DNA from: Desulfobacterales bacterium
Lineage (GTDB): Bacteria; Desulfobacterota; Desulfobacteria; Desulfobacterales; JAHEIW01
Reading direction: 5' to 3'
DNA: 64,000 bases
Assembly: GCA_030066985.1 (NCBI GenBank)
Contig: JASJAN010000034.1
Coordinates: 1-64,000 of the forward strand
Shown here piece by piece: positions 18,205 to 27,865 of the stretch. Position 1 is the stretch's first letter, and every line of letters starts with the position of its first letter. The position numbers and the translations under genes were made by a program. The notes beneath the pieces were generated by a model. The model was not told the origin of the DNA. It saw nothing but the letters and a program-made list of their open reading frames with translations, and did no database searches.

Positions 18205-19221
18205 TCATTGGCCAAAAGCCCCGTAACTGTGCAAACCGGGCAGCAAATTAACACCGAAATAGGTGAATAAAACCGCAGCAAACCCCACCAGCGACATATA
18301 GGCAATTCGCCGCCCTCGCCAGCCGCGCATCAAACGTGCATGCAGCAATGTGGCATAGATAAACCAGGTAATCAGAGACCATGTTTCTTTAGGGTCCCAC
18401 CCCCAGTATCGTCCCCAGGCGGAGTTGGCCCAAACGGCGCCGGTGATAATACCGATGGACAAAAACAGAAAACCAAAAAGGGTGACCTGGTAGCCGAGTT
18501 CATCCAAGATGGCCGGTTCAGGAAACACCCCCAGCAATCGATCTTTGGTGTCAGCCGGCATTCGCCGCGCCAGCAGGACGCCAATATAAAATATCAGGCA
18601 AAGCGGCAAAGCGATTATAATTGCCATGCCCCAATTTCCAACCAGCAGAACCCGGCTAAAAAGCAAGACAAAAACAAACAATGTCAAGGGCTTGGCGATA
18701 TCCAGCCAGGTAACTTCTTCCTCTTCACGTCCTTGTTTCATGAGATACATCGCGCCAATGCCAAAAGCGGTGGCAAAAGCGGCATATCCGATAAAACAGG
18801 TGATGACATGGGCGATCAGCCAGTTGCTTTTTAATGCCGGGATCAAAGGCTGAATTTCGCTGCTAATGCCGGTTTTTAAAGAAGCGTAAGCCATTGCCAG
18901 AAAGGCGAGCGGCATGGTAAATGCACCGATAATCCGATTGCCGGCCTTACGCTCGACCACCAGGTAAATCAATGCAATCGTCCAGGCAAAAAAGACCAGC
19001 GACTCATACAGGTTGGAAAACGGCGCATGACCGATTCCCATGCGGTATGATTCCACCCAGCGCAAAATGATACCAGCCGTATTGCCCATCAGACCTATAA
19101 TGGCCACCCAAGAGGCCAGCTTGCCGGCGGCGGGTCGTTTAAATACCCATGCAAATATGTATAGAAACCCGGCCAGTGCGTATACAAATGTAACAATTGA
19201 TAAAATGAGGGAACTGTTCAT
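18205..19221 (-). CDS. ccsA: CcsA/CcsB-type cytochrome c assembly protein, System II
   Basis: A 338-residue membrane protein with about eight helices. The tryptophan-rich haem-binding motif WGRYWGWDPKETWSLITWF lies near residue 267, and nearby His residues fit external haem ligands. With ResB it moves haem across the membrane and attaches it to CXXCH motifs in the periplasm. It is 65 bases downstream of resB and directly upstream of qrcA, which needs its activity. Confidence 0.93.
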   Translation of the reverse strand: MNSSLILSIVTFVYALAGFLYIFAWVFKRPAAGKLASWVAIIGLMGNTAGIILRWVESYRMGIGHAPFSNLYESLVFFAWTIALIYLVVERKAGNRIIGAFTMPLAFLAMAYASLKTGISSEIQPLIPALKSNWLIAHVITCFIGYAAFATAFGIGAMYLMKQGREEEEVTWLDIAKPLTLFVFVLLFSRVLLVGNWGMAIIIALPLCLIFYIGVLLARRMPADTKDRLLGVFPEPAILDELGYQVTLFGFLFLSIGIITGAVWANSAWGRYWGWDPKETWSLITWFIYATLLHARLMRGWRGRRIAYMSLVGFAAVLFTYFGVNLLPGLHSYGAFGQ

Positions 19222-19286
19222 GATTTTCCTCTAGCTGTCCATTTATGATTGTGATATGTCATCCATCCGATATGCAAGGGGCATGT

Positions 19287-20672
19287 CTATTTTCCAGGAG
19301 ATAGCTTCGCCAGTTGATCGGCTAGCTGCGCCACCTTTTTTTGCATCCCCATTTTGTTTTTATTGGAAGTTCCTGCAACCATCACTTGGTTTTCTGGATC
19401 CTGAGCTGTAATCTCAACACAGATTTGCTGATGAGACATAAAAAAGGTAATGTAAATTCCGATGATCATCAGAATAAATCCAATATATACCACCCAGACA
19501 CCGGGATCTTTGCTCACCTGCAACCCGGTATAATACCGCGGCACAAAATCGGCGATGGCGATAAACACCTGCCCTTTTCGCATTTTATCGAAACTTGGAA
19601 ATTTTATCGGCAATGTTACCTCAACCGGATCGCCGTTCTGGGGTGCTAAGATCCCGATAAATGCCTCACCGATCTGATGGCCTTTAAATTCTGCATTGCG
19701 TGTAAATTGTTTTAAAGTAAATGTCCCCAAGTTTTCGGGTATCTCAACCACTGAACCAATTCCCGCCTTTTGATTGTAAATCATACCAGTGGTCTGACTG
19801 GTAAAATTTAAAATCACCTCTGTGGGTGCCAGGTTGCCGTAGCTGGCCTGAAAAAAGCTGATGCCTTCATAGCGCAAGGGGTCATTGACGATGATATCTT
19901 TTTGTTCGATGACTTTTCCGTCTTTAAGGATAGATAAACTGGAACGGAATTCTTTGGGAGCACCGGTATCATAGAATTCAACCTTAAAATCATCACAGCG
20001 AATTTCAAAACCCAGTGGCAGCATTTGATTGTTATGCCGCAACTGAATTGAATGCGCCGAATCACCGGGTGCCAGATTGATAAAACCTTCATAGCCGAAT
20101 ATGGACCCGATCAACCCACCAATCAACAGGACCACGACACTCAAATGGACAACGTATACCCCCAATCGCGTCAGGCGACCCTTTTCAGCGTAGATGGCAT
20201 GTCCCTTATCGGTGTCTTCAATACGATGATATTTGAAACGGCGAGAAATGATCGGCAGATAGCGGTCTTTTAGCAGTGTCGCGTCGCCAGCAGGGTTAAA
20301 TTCAGATTTGTTCTTGATTTGGCGGTAACGCGAAACGTTAAAGCGTGGATTGCGGGCAAAAATGATTTTCCACATCGCCTGCAATCGATCGATGGAACAG
20401 ACGATAATATTGACCACCAGTAATAAGATCAAGGCCCGAAACCACCAAGAATGGTACATATCGAACAGCCCCAGCAAAGAGAAAATCCGGTATAACACTT
20501 CACCAAAGGACTGCAGATAGGCTCCCGGCGCCTCATTTTGCGGAATCAGCGTTCCGATGATCGACGTCGCTGCCAGACTCAGCAGCAGGAAAATGGTCAG
20601 TTTAACAGAGGCAAACGCTTTCCATATGCGATCCATAGCAGAGAGATCAGCAGTGCTCTGCTCAGAACTCAT
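19287..20672 (-). CDS. resB: ResB-family cytochrome c biogenesis protein, System II
   Basis: A 461-residue ResB/Ccs1 protein. Three N-terminal helices are visible (SVKLTIFLLLSLAATSIIGT, a second near 75-95, and VVHLSVVVLLIGGLIGSIFG near 175), followed by a long periplasmic domain and a final helix near 405. It is the partner of CcsA. FFQASYG, typical for the family, is in the periplasmic domain. It opens the minus-strand ccs-qrc gene run; its promoter should lie in 20673-20830. Confidence 0.93.
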   Translation of the reverse strand: MSSEQSTADLSAMDRIWKAFASVKLTIFLLLSLAATSIIGTLIPQNEAPGAYLQSFGEVLYRIFSLLGLFDMYHSWWFRALILLLVVNIIVCSIDRLQAMWKIIFARNPRFNVSRYRQIKNKSEFNPAGDATLLKDRYLPIISRRFKYHRIEDTDKGHAIYAEKGRLTRLGVYVVHLSVVVLLIGGLIGSIFGYEGFINLAPGDSAHSIQLRHNNQMLPLGFEIRCDDFKVEFYDTGAPKEFRSSLSILKDGKVIEQKDIIVNDPLRYEGISFFQASYGNLAPTEVILNFTSQTTGMIYNQKAGIGSVVEIPENLGTFTLKQFTRNAEFKGHQIGEAFIGILAPQNGDPVEVTLPIKFPSFDKMRKGQVFIAIADFVPRYYTGLQVSKDPGVWVVYIGFILMIIGIYITFFMSHQQICVEITAQDPENQVMVAGTSNKNKMGMQKKVAQLADQLAKLSPGK

Positions 20673-21119
20673 GGTTGATCCTTTCCAGATAAAATTGAAA
20701 CTTTGTTCATAACAAATCGCGTCAAATCAGGCAACCATCAAAAAATCTTGCTTGATTTCAACATCTTCAAGAATTTATCCCTACAACAAGTCCCCTTTGA
20801 AAACATCGGGCTGTATTGAAAAGACCCTTAGAACATGCTAGATAAGGTAAAAACGTGTTGCCAATTCATCAGCGGTGTTTGAGAGGGGTGGCCCGGATTG
20901 ATTAATGGATTGGGATGATTGATGACTGGCCGACTGTGAACAAATGATGACCTCAAATTGCGCTGCAGACGCTGGGTTCAGGTACCGCACCCGTTTAGCT
21001 ATCCGAGGAAAATGCGGCAAAAAAATAGTCTTCTGACACCCGTTGCATGTGGCGGGCACACAGAAGACTATTTTACTTAAATAATTCGCTTCTTCGGCAG
21101 CGGCACGAATCAGCGCTGT
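20673..21119. other. Intergenic region between the basic wHTH gene and resB
   Basis: In 447 bases the only clear element is the terminator at 21022-21074. The remainder should contain the resB promoter. A 73-codon minus-strand frame at 20838-21059 runs through that terminator and is not believable as a gene. Confidence 0.5.
21022..21074 (-). terminator. Rho-independent terminator after the basic wHTH gene
   Basis: AAAATAGTCTTCTG at 21022-21035 pairs exactly with CAGAAGACTATTTT at 21061-21074 (14-base arms). On the minus strand the stem is followed by TTTTTTT, 46 bases after the stop at 21120. Confidence 0.9.
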
Positions 21120-21479
21120 TTATTTTTTGACATAGTGGCCGCGTGACTTCGCACGCACCATACGTTTTTTGGAAAGCTTATACAGAGCGTTACTCAACTG
21201 CCGGGAGTCAAGGCCGGTTCTCTTCTTCAATGTGGCAATGGTAGCCCCATTGGGACTGCGACGAATAACGCCATAGACCTTATCCAATACAGTCTTGCCC
21301 CGGGCAGTCGATGTTTTTCTGCGTGCGGCGGCTTTGCGAACGGTTTTCTTACGACTGGCCGGTGATGCCTTTTTTTTCGATTGAAGTTTGTCGACTTGTT
21401 TGCTAATTCGATCCAGCTGTTTTGACAGGCTGGTAAGAGATCTAGAGATTGTATTCAGTTGGGTTTTTATCCTCTTCAT
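21120..21479 (-). CDS. Small basic protein: coiled coil, Lys/Arg/Ala linker and winged-helix-like domain
   Basis: A 119-residue, very basic protein. Residues 1-35 form a likely coiled coil (TQLNTISRSLTSLSKQLDRI). Residues 36-62 are a Lys/Arg/Ala/Ser linker like the tails of histone H1-like bacterial proteins. Residues 64-119 resemble a small winged helix (VYGVIRRSPNGATIATLKKR...LDSRQLSNALYKLSKK). This points to a nucleoid or regulatory DNA-binding protein. It is monocistronic with its own terminator and diverges from the helicase gene. Confidence 0.7.
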   Translation of the reverse strand: MKRIKTQLNTISRSLTSLSKQLDRISKQVDKLQSKKKASPASRKKTVRKAAARRKTSTARGKTVLDKVYGVIRRSPNGATIATLKKRTGLDSRQLSNALYKLSKKRMVRAKSRGHYVKK

Positions 21480-21573
21480 TCTATTTGTCCCTCCATGTTG
21501 GAAGCATTTGTTTTGAAGATCAGCTACTTGAAGAGTAAGACATCATTGCTAAAAGTCAATATTAGGGAAGATA

Positions 21574-23514
21574 ATGGAGAAAAGACATATTGATTTCAAA
21601 AAACGATACGCCGAAGCGTTGAATCCAGACCAACTTGCTGCGGTCACCCATGCAGATGGGCCGCTGCTGGTTATTGCCGGTGCCGGTAGCGGAAAAACAA
21701 GAACACTGACATATCGAGCGGCCTATCTGGTAGAAAAGGGTGTATCGCCGTCAGCAATTCTTCTGTTGACCTTCACACGCAAAGCTTCCCAGGAGATGCT
21801 TCGCAGGGCATCGCAACTTCTCGACGAACGCTGTGGCAAAATTGCGGGTGGTACGTTTCACTCCTTTGCCAATACAACCCTACGCCAATATGCTTCCCAT
21901 ATGGGTTTGGATCCCGCCTTTGGCATATTAGACCGCAATGATTCGGAGAGTTTGATTGGTCTGCTGCGACAAGAACTGCGTCCGGCAACCCAGCAGCGAT
22001 CCTTTCCCAGGCGTAAAACCTTGGCAGATATTTTCAGCCGAGCCGTCAACAAAGCCTTGTCGCTCGAGGAGGTCGTTGAAACCGATTATCCGCATTTTGA
22101 ATCTCATTTGGAAACCATCAGCCGTCTTTATCAGCTGTTTAAAATTCGTAAACAGGAGCATCACTTCCTCGACTATGACGATTTACTTATTTACTTACAG
22201 CGACTATTGGCTGATTATCCAGATGCACTGGATCGCATTTCGGCACGCTACCATTATATTATGGTGGATGAATACCAGGACACCAATACCATTCAAGCAG
22301 AAATTCTATACCTTCTGACCCGCTCAAACCAAAATATTATGGTCGTCGGTGACGACGCCCAAAGCATTTATGCTTTCCGGGGAGCTAATTTCCGAAATAT
22401 CATCGACTTTCCGCAACGTTTTCCAGCCACCCGCATCGTATCCCTGGAAGAAAATTACCGCAGCAATCAGCCGATATTAACATTGACCAATACCATAATT
22501 GAAAGAGCCCGAGAAAAATTTACCAAAAATTTGTTCTCCCAAAAAAAGAATGGCGCCAGACCGGTTATGGTGAATGCCGAAGATGAATACAGCCAATCCC
22601 GCTTTATCATTAATCAGATCAAAGATCTTCAAAAACAAGGGGTGCCCATTAATGAGGTCGCCGTTTTGTTTCGCGCCAGTTTTCATTCCTTTGATCTTGA
22701 AATTGAATTGAGTCGTGAGGGCATAGCGTTTGTAAAGATGGGGGGTTTTAAATTTGTTGAGTCGGCGCATATTAAGGATGTCTTGGCCCATCTGCGCGTA
22801 ATGGCCAACGTTTATGACCGCATCAGCTGGTACCGAATATTGCTGCTGATCGAAAAGGTTGGCCCCAAGACCGCTCAAAAAATTTATGAAGCCACCCTGG
22901 CGGAAAAAGCGGGTTATACCGGCTTGCTTTCAGCTGAGGTCGCCTCTAGCAAAGGGCTCGAACGTTTGAAAAAACTCATATCAATATTAGATAGCGAGCC
23001 GATGACGGTCAGCGAAATGGGGGAAGCAATCATCGAATACTACATACCGATTTTAAAAGAGCGCTTTGATGACCACCCGCGTCGCGCAAGGGATTTGGAG
23101 CATCTGGTTGAAATAATGGAGCGTTACAAACGTCTGGATCTCTTTCTAACCGATATGGCCCTCGAACCGCCAAACACCAGTTTTGAGAATTCACTGTACG
23201 CTGACACGACGGGAGAGGACCGCTTGACGCTTTCAACGATTCATTCTGCCAAGGGGCTGGAGTGGCATACTGTTTTTATCATTTGGACGCTTGACGGCAG
23301 GTTCCCCTCGGTGCATTCATTGCACAAAGAAGAAGAACTGGAAGAAGAGCTGAGGCTGATGTATGTCGCCGCAACCCGTGCCAAAGACCATCTGTTTTTT
23401 ACCTATCCGAGCAATGTATACGACCGTAGTACAGGATTGATATTGAATCAGCCGTCCCGTTTTCTCGACGACATACCTGATGATATCCTTCAGAAGGAAT
23501 ATGAATACCGCTAA
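21574..23514 (+). CDS. UvrD/Rep/PcrA-type ATP-dependent 3'-5' DNA helicase
   Basis: A 646-residue superfamily 1A helicase. Walker A GAGSGKT is near residue 38, the Q motif NPDQLAAV near 17, motif II VDEYQDTN near 231, motif III GDDAQSIYAFRGA, motif IV ENYRSN, and motif VI LRLMYVAATRAKDHL near 590. It is about 70-80 residues shorter than E. coli UvrD and has a reduced C-terminus. Role: repair or replication-fork work; the exact UvrD, Rep or PcrA function cannot be told here. AGGGAAG precedes the ATG. Its stop overlaps by four bases the stop of the convergent gene. Confidence 0.93.
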   Translation: MEKRHIDFKKRYAEALNPDQLAAVTHADGPLLVIAGAGSGKTRTLTYRAAYLVEKGVSPSAILLLTFTRKASQEMLRRASQLLDERCGKIAGGTFHSFANTTLRQYASHMGLDPAFGILDRNDSESLIGLLRQELRPATQQRSFPRRKTLADIFSRAVNKALSLEEVVETDYPHFESHLETISRLYQLFKIRKQEHHFLDYDDLLIYLQRLLADYPDALDRISARYHYIMVDEYQDTNTIQAEILYLLTRSNQNIMVVGDDAQSIYAFRGANFRNIIDFPQRFPATRIVSLEENYRSNQPILTLTNTIIERAREKFTKNLFSQKKNGARPVMVNAEDEYSQSRFIINQIKDLQKQGVPINEVAVLFRASFHSFDLEIELSREGIAFVKMGGFKFVESAHIKDVLAHLRVMANVYDRISWYRILLLIEKVGPKTAQKIYEATLAEKAGYTGLLSAEVASSKGLERLKKLISILDSEPMTVSEMGEAIIEYYIPILKERFDDHPRRARDLEHLVEIMERYKRLDLFLTDMALEPPNTSFENSLYADTTGEDRLTLSTIHSAKGLEWHTVFIIWTLDGRFPSVHSLHKEEELEEELRLMYVAATRAKDHLFFTYPSNVYDRSTGLILNQPSRFLDDIPDDILQKEYEYR

Positions 23515-23753
23515 TCTTTAAAAAATCCCCACCAAACAAATACGACAAACCCCACGATAGACACGATTGCAATGAGGTAGCCCGCCCAGTCAAAGGGTCG
23601 TGTCGCAAACCCGAGCTTGTCTACCTCACCGAGTTTGGTCTTACACGATGGGCATTTGGTCGTATGCAGCGGCAAATGCGTGTAACATTCAGGACACTTT
23701 TTGGTCATGAATCCGGATCTGCCGGAGCGGCCGTAAGGGGCATCATCGTGCAT
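23511..23753 (-). CDS. Zinc-ribbon single-pass membrane protein
   Basis: An 80-residue protein. KKCPECYTHLPLHTTKCPSC gives two CPXC knuckles of a zinc ribbon, and residues about 56-76 form a membrane helix (WAGYLIAIVSIVGFVVFVWW). The ATG at 23753 follows AGGAG at seven bases, which favours it over the in-frame ATG at 23708. The last codon overlaps the end of the helicase gene tail to tail. Function unknown. Confidence 0.75.
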   Translation of the reverse strand: MHDDAPYGRSGRSGFMTKKCPECYTHLPLHTTKCPSCKTKLGEVDKLGFATRPFDWAGYLIAIVSIVGFVVFVWWGFFKD

Positions 23754-23833
23754 CTGGTTTCTCCTTTGTTACCTTCATTTTGCATGAGTTTTAATGCAAG
23801 ATTCAGGTATGACTGCTTAACCCACCAATCGTT

Positions 23834-25729
23834 TCAACTTTTCCAGAAGCCGTCTGCGATGACGATCTCGCTTTCCTCTTTGATGCGGTTCAACCAGGTT
23901 TCAACAGCTTTAAAAGATTTTTGCTGCAGCAGGCGGGCTTTTATATCAGACTTCTCTTTTTCAAATCCCTCTAAAGAGGGCTCTTTGCGGTCTTTGAATT
24001 TGATCACGTAAACGCCTTTTTGCCCTTTGATGGGCTCTTTATGAAACGCATCGCTGTCAGAAAGCTTAAAAGCCGCACCTGCGATTTCAGACTCATAGCC
24101 GATGCCCGGGATTGAATCATTTCGTTTAAACAATCCGGTGGTCTGAGCCTTCAAGTTGAGCTTGTCGGCGGCGGCCGTCAGAGTGGTATCGTTTTCAAGT
24201 TCCGTCAGGATAGACTGGGCTTGACGAAGCGCTTCGGCATCCTTTTTTTCTTTAATCAGATCCTTTTTAACTTCAGCTTCAACGTCATTGAGTTCGGGAA
24301 TCTGCGCCGGTCGCTTTTCAAGAGCTTCAATCAGATAATACCCGTTGCCCAGATCCTGAATTTCACTGACCTCATTGAGGGGCAGTTTAAAAGCCGCCTC
24401 TGCCAACTGCCTGGCATTTTGGGTCCCCGCAGGTCCTTTTTTCTGGGTGAAAAAATCAGTGTTGATCATTTTCAAACCGCGCTCTTTCGCAATATCGATA
24501 AACTGTTGACCTTCAAAAGTGGCATCAAAAACGGCCTCGGCCTCATCATAAGCCAGGTTTCTTGATCGGTCGGCTTTGAGTTTGTCTTCGATCTCTGTAC
24601 GGGCTTCATCCAAAGATTGAACGGTGGCCGGATTGACCTTCTCAACTTTAATGATATGCCAGCCAAAATCGGTGCGCACCGGCTCACTGATTTCACCGGC
24701 CTGCATGGAAAAAGCCTTATCCGAAAACGGCTTGACCATGTCCTGCCGACGAAATGTACCTAGGTCCCCACCTTTTGATTTGGTGGGGCCTTCTGAGTAT
24801 TCTGCGGCCAGTTCGGCAAAATCCTGACCGTCTCTGGCCAGTTTAAGAGCATCTTCGATTCTTTGACGGGCATCTTTGACTTGCTCAGGTGTGGCGTTCT
24901 GATCAACTCTCATTAATATGTGACGGGCTTGCACGGTTTGCGGGGTTCTAAATTTATCCAGATTGCTTTCATAGTAATCGGCAATATCTTCTTCTAAAAT
25001 CTTCAGCTTGTCCAAATAGTTTTGAGGATTTAGATACAGGTAGCGAATTTTTAATTCAGGATCGGTTTTATACTTTTCTTTGTTTGCTTCAAAATGGGAT
25101 TGGATCTCTTCTGCCGTCGGTTTTATATTTTTAATCTGCTGCGGTTCAATCAGAACATAGTCCAGATCGACTTCGGTATTGTTCCATTTGTACCACTGCT
25201 GCGCCTCGGTATCCGATACTTTGATATTGCCGGAAATAAAACCCTGCAGTTTGTTGATAACCATCGCTTCGCGTTGCTGCACCTCAAACGCTTCAGGCGT
25301 CAGTTGCGTGCGGCTGAGCATACTCAGATAGCGTTGATTATCAAAGACCCCGGCGGTTTGAAAAGCACCGATGCTACCGATGGATTGCGCCAGCTCATCA
25401 TCTGATACTTGGATGCTTAGTTTTTCGGCTGCCTGCAGCATCAAAGCCCTGTCAATTAGCTGATCTAAGGCCCGTTTTGGCAGTCCCAAGGTTTGGATCA
25501 ACTCATCATTGACATTGTTGCCGAATGACTGCCGCACCTGTTCAACAAGATTGGTGTAAGTGCTGCGGTAATCATCCAGGGTAATGATGCTCCCATTGAC
25601 TTCGGCTACCCGGCTGGAGCGACCGGAAGTATATTGTTGAACACCCCATGGAATAAAAACAACAATGATGGCTGCCAGCAAAAATTTAATGATCCAGCTG
25701 CTGGCATGTTTGCGCATTAAACTTAACAT
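23834..25729 (-). CDS. ppiD: PpiD/SurA-like periplasmic foldase (parvulin-type peptidyl-prolyl isomerase)
   Basis: A 631-residue protein with the PpiD layout: one N-terminal anchor (about 12-30, [19 protein letters not shown]), a SurA-like N-terminal chaperone part (about 38-200), and a parvulin domain (about 265-365, from [10 protein letters not shown] to [10 protein letters not shown]). A second, degenerate parvulin-like region follows (about 430-630). It would help newly exported proteins fold on the periplasmic face of the inner membrane. Length agrees with PpiD (about 620). Confidence 0.9.
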   Translation of the reverse strand: MLSLMRKHASSWIIKFLLAAIIVVFIPWGVQQYTSGRSSRVAEVNGSIITLDDYRSTYTNLVEQVRQSFGNNVNDELIQTLGLPKRALDQLIDRALMLQAAEKLSIQVSDDELAQSIGSIGAFQTAGVFDNQRYLSMLSRTQLTPEAFEVQQREAMVINKLQGFISGNIKVSDTEAQQWYKWNNTEVDLDYVLIEPQQIKNIKPTAEEIQSHFEANKEKYKTDPELKIRYLYLNPQNYLDKLKILEEDIADYYESNLDKFRTPQTVQARHILMRVDQNATPEQVKDARQRIEDALKLARDGQDFAELAAEYSEGPTKSKGGDLGTFRRQDMVKPFSDKAFSMQAGEISEPVRTDFGWHIIKVEKVNPATVQSLDEARTEIEDKLKADRSRNLAYDEAEAVFDATFEGQQFIDIAKERGLKMINTDFFTQKKGPAGTQNARQLAEAAFKLPLNEVSEIQDLGNGYYLIEALEKRPAQIPELNDVEAEVKKDLIKEKKDAEALRQAQSILTELENDTTLTAAADKLNLKAQTTGLFKRNDSIPGIGYESEIAGAAFKLSDSDAFHKEPIKGQKGVYVIKFKDRKEPSLEGFEKEKSDIKARLLQQKSFKAVETWLNRIKEESEIVIADGFWKS

Positions 25730-25740
25730 TGAATTTTTCT

Positions 25741-25862
25741 CCTCGTGGGTTCAGAGTTCCCCGTTCAACGTTCAAGGTTATGCTAAGACTGAACCCCTAA
25801 ACCCTGCTTGCCGCGGCAAAGCTTGCGAAAGCGAAGTCGGGAACCTATGAACCTTTGTTAAC
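25741..25862. repeat. Intergenic degenerate repeat (GTTCAAC / GAACC words)
   Basis: Upstream of ppiD the sequence is built from GTTCAGAG, GTTCAACGTTCAAGGTT, CTGAACCC, GGAACC and GAACC words, an imperfect inverted repeat. It belongs to the same class of intergenic filler as at 3821 and 57880. Confidence 0.4.
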
Positions 25863-25902
25863 AAAAAATACCATGAAATTATAAAAGAAGGGAAGCACAA
25901 AA

Positions 25903-26145
25903 TTAGGAAATAAAGGTTAATGGGCTTTCCTGCTTGTCTATTTTGGTCCCAACTGTCTCAGAGCAATAAGCGCACAAATATTCGTATTTATCGCCTTCGG
26001 GCAAGACCAGCAGAAGCCTTTTGCGAACCGGTACGGACTGCTTGCATTTAGGGCAATAGAGCTCGGTGGCGTCAAACTCCTTGTAGACATCTGCCGCGCC
26101 GGGTTCACCCGTGACACCCCCTGGCGGTATGGCTTGTCGCTTCAT
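25903..26145 (-). CDS. Small zinc-ribbon protein
   Basis: An 80-residue protein with ELYCPKCKQ near residue 30 and YLCAYCSE near 58, so two C-X2-C pairs that probably bind zinc. The N-terminus is Gly/Pro-rich. No membrane segment. Function unknown. Confidence 0.65.
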   Translation of the reverse strand: MKRQAIPPGGVTGEPGAADVYKEFDATELYCPKCKQSVPVRKRLLLVLPEGDKYEYLCAYCSETVGTKIDKQESPLTFIS

Positions 26146-26343
26146 TCCATTTTCCCGGTAGATTCATTCCATCACCTGCAGACGTGCGTGATTTAACCAT
26201 CTGCAGCACTCATATAACCATTTAATAATATTTATTATTTCAAATTTTGTCAACCCATCGTCTGCGCGATTCAATTAACACCAAACAGTATCGCAGACGC
26301 CGACCGAATAGCGCCAACGCGCCCGATTCGTTAAATATAACTG

Positions 26344-26372
26344 TTGACACCTAAAAATTCAAATGCTAAATA
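26344..26372 (+). promoter_or_regulatory. Sigma-70 promoter of tRNA-Ala
   Basis: TTGACA at 26344-26349, a 17-base spacer, then TAAATA at 26367-26372, with the tRNA starting 14 bases further on. Confidence 0.75.
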
Positions 26373-26385
26373 ATTTCGCTCATGT

Positions 26386-26461
26386 GGGGCTGTAGCTCAG
26401 CTGGGAGAGCGCATGACTGGCAGTCATGAGGTCGTCGGTTCGATCCCGATCAGCTCCACCA
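26386..26461 (+). tRNA. tRNA-Ala (anticodon GGC)
   Basis: A 76-base cloverleaf with CCA encoded. Acceptor GGGGCTG pairs with CAGCTCC, anticodon stem CATGA/TCATG encloses loop CTGGCAG (anticodon GGC), and the T arm is GTCGG-TTCGATC-CCGAT. A decayed integrase gene begins right after it, so its 3' end is the likely attachment site of an old integrative element. Confidence 0.97.
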
Positions 26462-26494
26462 TTTTTTTTTATAAAAAAACAGTGGGTTACATGA

Positions 26495-27415
26495 CTACTG
26501 TTGGCTGCAGATTTTGAGGAAGGCCGGATTTTTCAGAATTAGTGACATAAAATTTGAGGTTGTCAATCCATAATGCAATTTGACAGCCTCTTTTTCATAC
26601 TCTTGGCTTAAATGAGCATATCGCATCGTAGTCTTAATATTTGAGTGTCCCAATATTTCCTATAGGGCCTTCAAGCTTCCCCCACGCATAACAAAATGGC
26701 TCACAAATGTGTGCCTCAGAGTGTGAAGATTCGCATCCACTATCCCAGTATGCTTCAGCGCAGCATTATATGCCGTCTTGACATCTTTAATGCGGTTGCC
26801 CTGATATACGAAAACATACTCAAATGTGAATCCCGGTTTTTTGCGGATAGTCCTTAATAGCTCTGCAAGTGTGCTAGTAATTGGCACCTGTCGTTTTTCT
26901 TGCCCTTAATCTTGTCCAGATAGATCAACCCGTCCCTGATCTGTTTCCATTTAAGGCCTAAAATTTCCTTTTTGCGCAAACCGGTATTGATCGCACATTC
27001 CACAAAGTAGCGTAGATAGTCAGCATCCGACCTCTTCACGCTCCTGGCTTTTGAATTTTTAGCCGACAGATCAATCAACTGTCTTGAGCATTCAGCGAGA
27101 AGCCTGTCAATTTCATCTTTAAACAGATATCTTACGCGTTCATTATTTACCTTGAACACTAAACTTTGGCCCATTTCAAAGGGATTCTGTTTGATCATTT
27201 CCCATTCAACAGCTTTTACCAAGCATATGCCTTATACATGCCATACAGCGGTTCACAGAGGCGTCTGAGCGGTCTTTATTGTGCTTTGTAGGGGTTTGTG
27301 CCTAAGTCTATTGCGGAAAGCCTCGACGTCCACATACCTGATATTAAATAGCGGCTTATTTTCACCGAAATAGCCTTTGATAAATTCGATCAGGTATTTT
27401 TTAGATGGCGGATAC
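26495..27415 (-). pseudogene. Decayed tyrosine recombinase (integrase) beside tRNA-Ala
   Basis: Pieces of one phage-type integrase can be read across frames on the minus strand. From the N-terminal side: a SAM-like core-binding part (YFGENKPLFNIRYVDVEAFR), then in another frame DRSDASVNRCMACIRHML, then KAVEWEMIKQNPFEMG with the first catalytic region NTGLRKKEILGLKW, then after a further frameshift NLHTLRHTFVSHFVMRGG. An in-frame TAG at about 26669 interrupts the run where a CAG would continue as EILGHSNIKTTMRYAHLS, which carries the catalytic tyrosine. At least three frameshifts and one stop are present, and the N-terminus is missing at about 27415. It marks the start of an accessory region inserted at tRNA-Ala. 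Confidence 0.85.
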
Positions 27416-27419
27416 ACAA

Positions 27420-27760
27420 GGCAGAATCGTTTGATCTGAGAGAAGCTTTAATCCTTTTTGCTATTAGTCTTAAGATTTTATCCCCAATCATGTGCCCATA
27501 ATTGTCATTAATTTCCTTCAGATTATCAACATCAATAAAAATTAAAGATATTGGATGTAAATAGCGAGCTGATTTTTTAATCTCTCTATTATGCTAGTCG
27601 TAAAAATACCTTGAATTATATAAGCCGGTCAATGAGTCTTCTATTGTTAATCACTTCAATGCATTTATAATTTTCTCATGATCATCTAATGGGAATAATT
27701 TATTTATAACTCAGTTCTTTAACCCTTTCATTTACTTTTAGCAAGCCTGATAAAAGGAAG
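27420..27760 (-). pseudogene. GGDEF domain, N-terminal half, on the minus strand (broken)
   Basis: The minus strand encodes NERVKELSYK, then DDHEKIINALK, TIEDSLTGLYNSRYFYD and HPISLIFIDVDNLKEINDNY followed by GHMIGDKILRLIAKRIKASL and RSNDSA. This is the first half of a diguanylate cyclase domain and is interrupted by three stop codons. It aligns residue by residue with the DGC at 59130-60077 and breaks off exactly after the NDSA that precedes YRYGGEEF. The matching second half is on the plus strand from 29788 (see findings). RSND would be an RXXD inhibitory site. Confidence 0.8.
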
Positions 27761-27865
27761 ATATTGTTTAAGTTAAAGATTCTTAAGAAAAAGCCGATAA
27801 TTAACTAATCAAATATTTAGAATAATTTATTATTCCACTTCCATTGTGACCTTAGATTGTTACCG

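Noticed and set aside
20838-21059. 73-codon minus-strand frame
   Set aside because: It runs through the clear terminator at 21022-21074.
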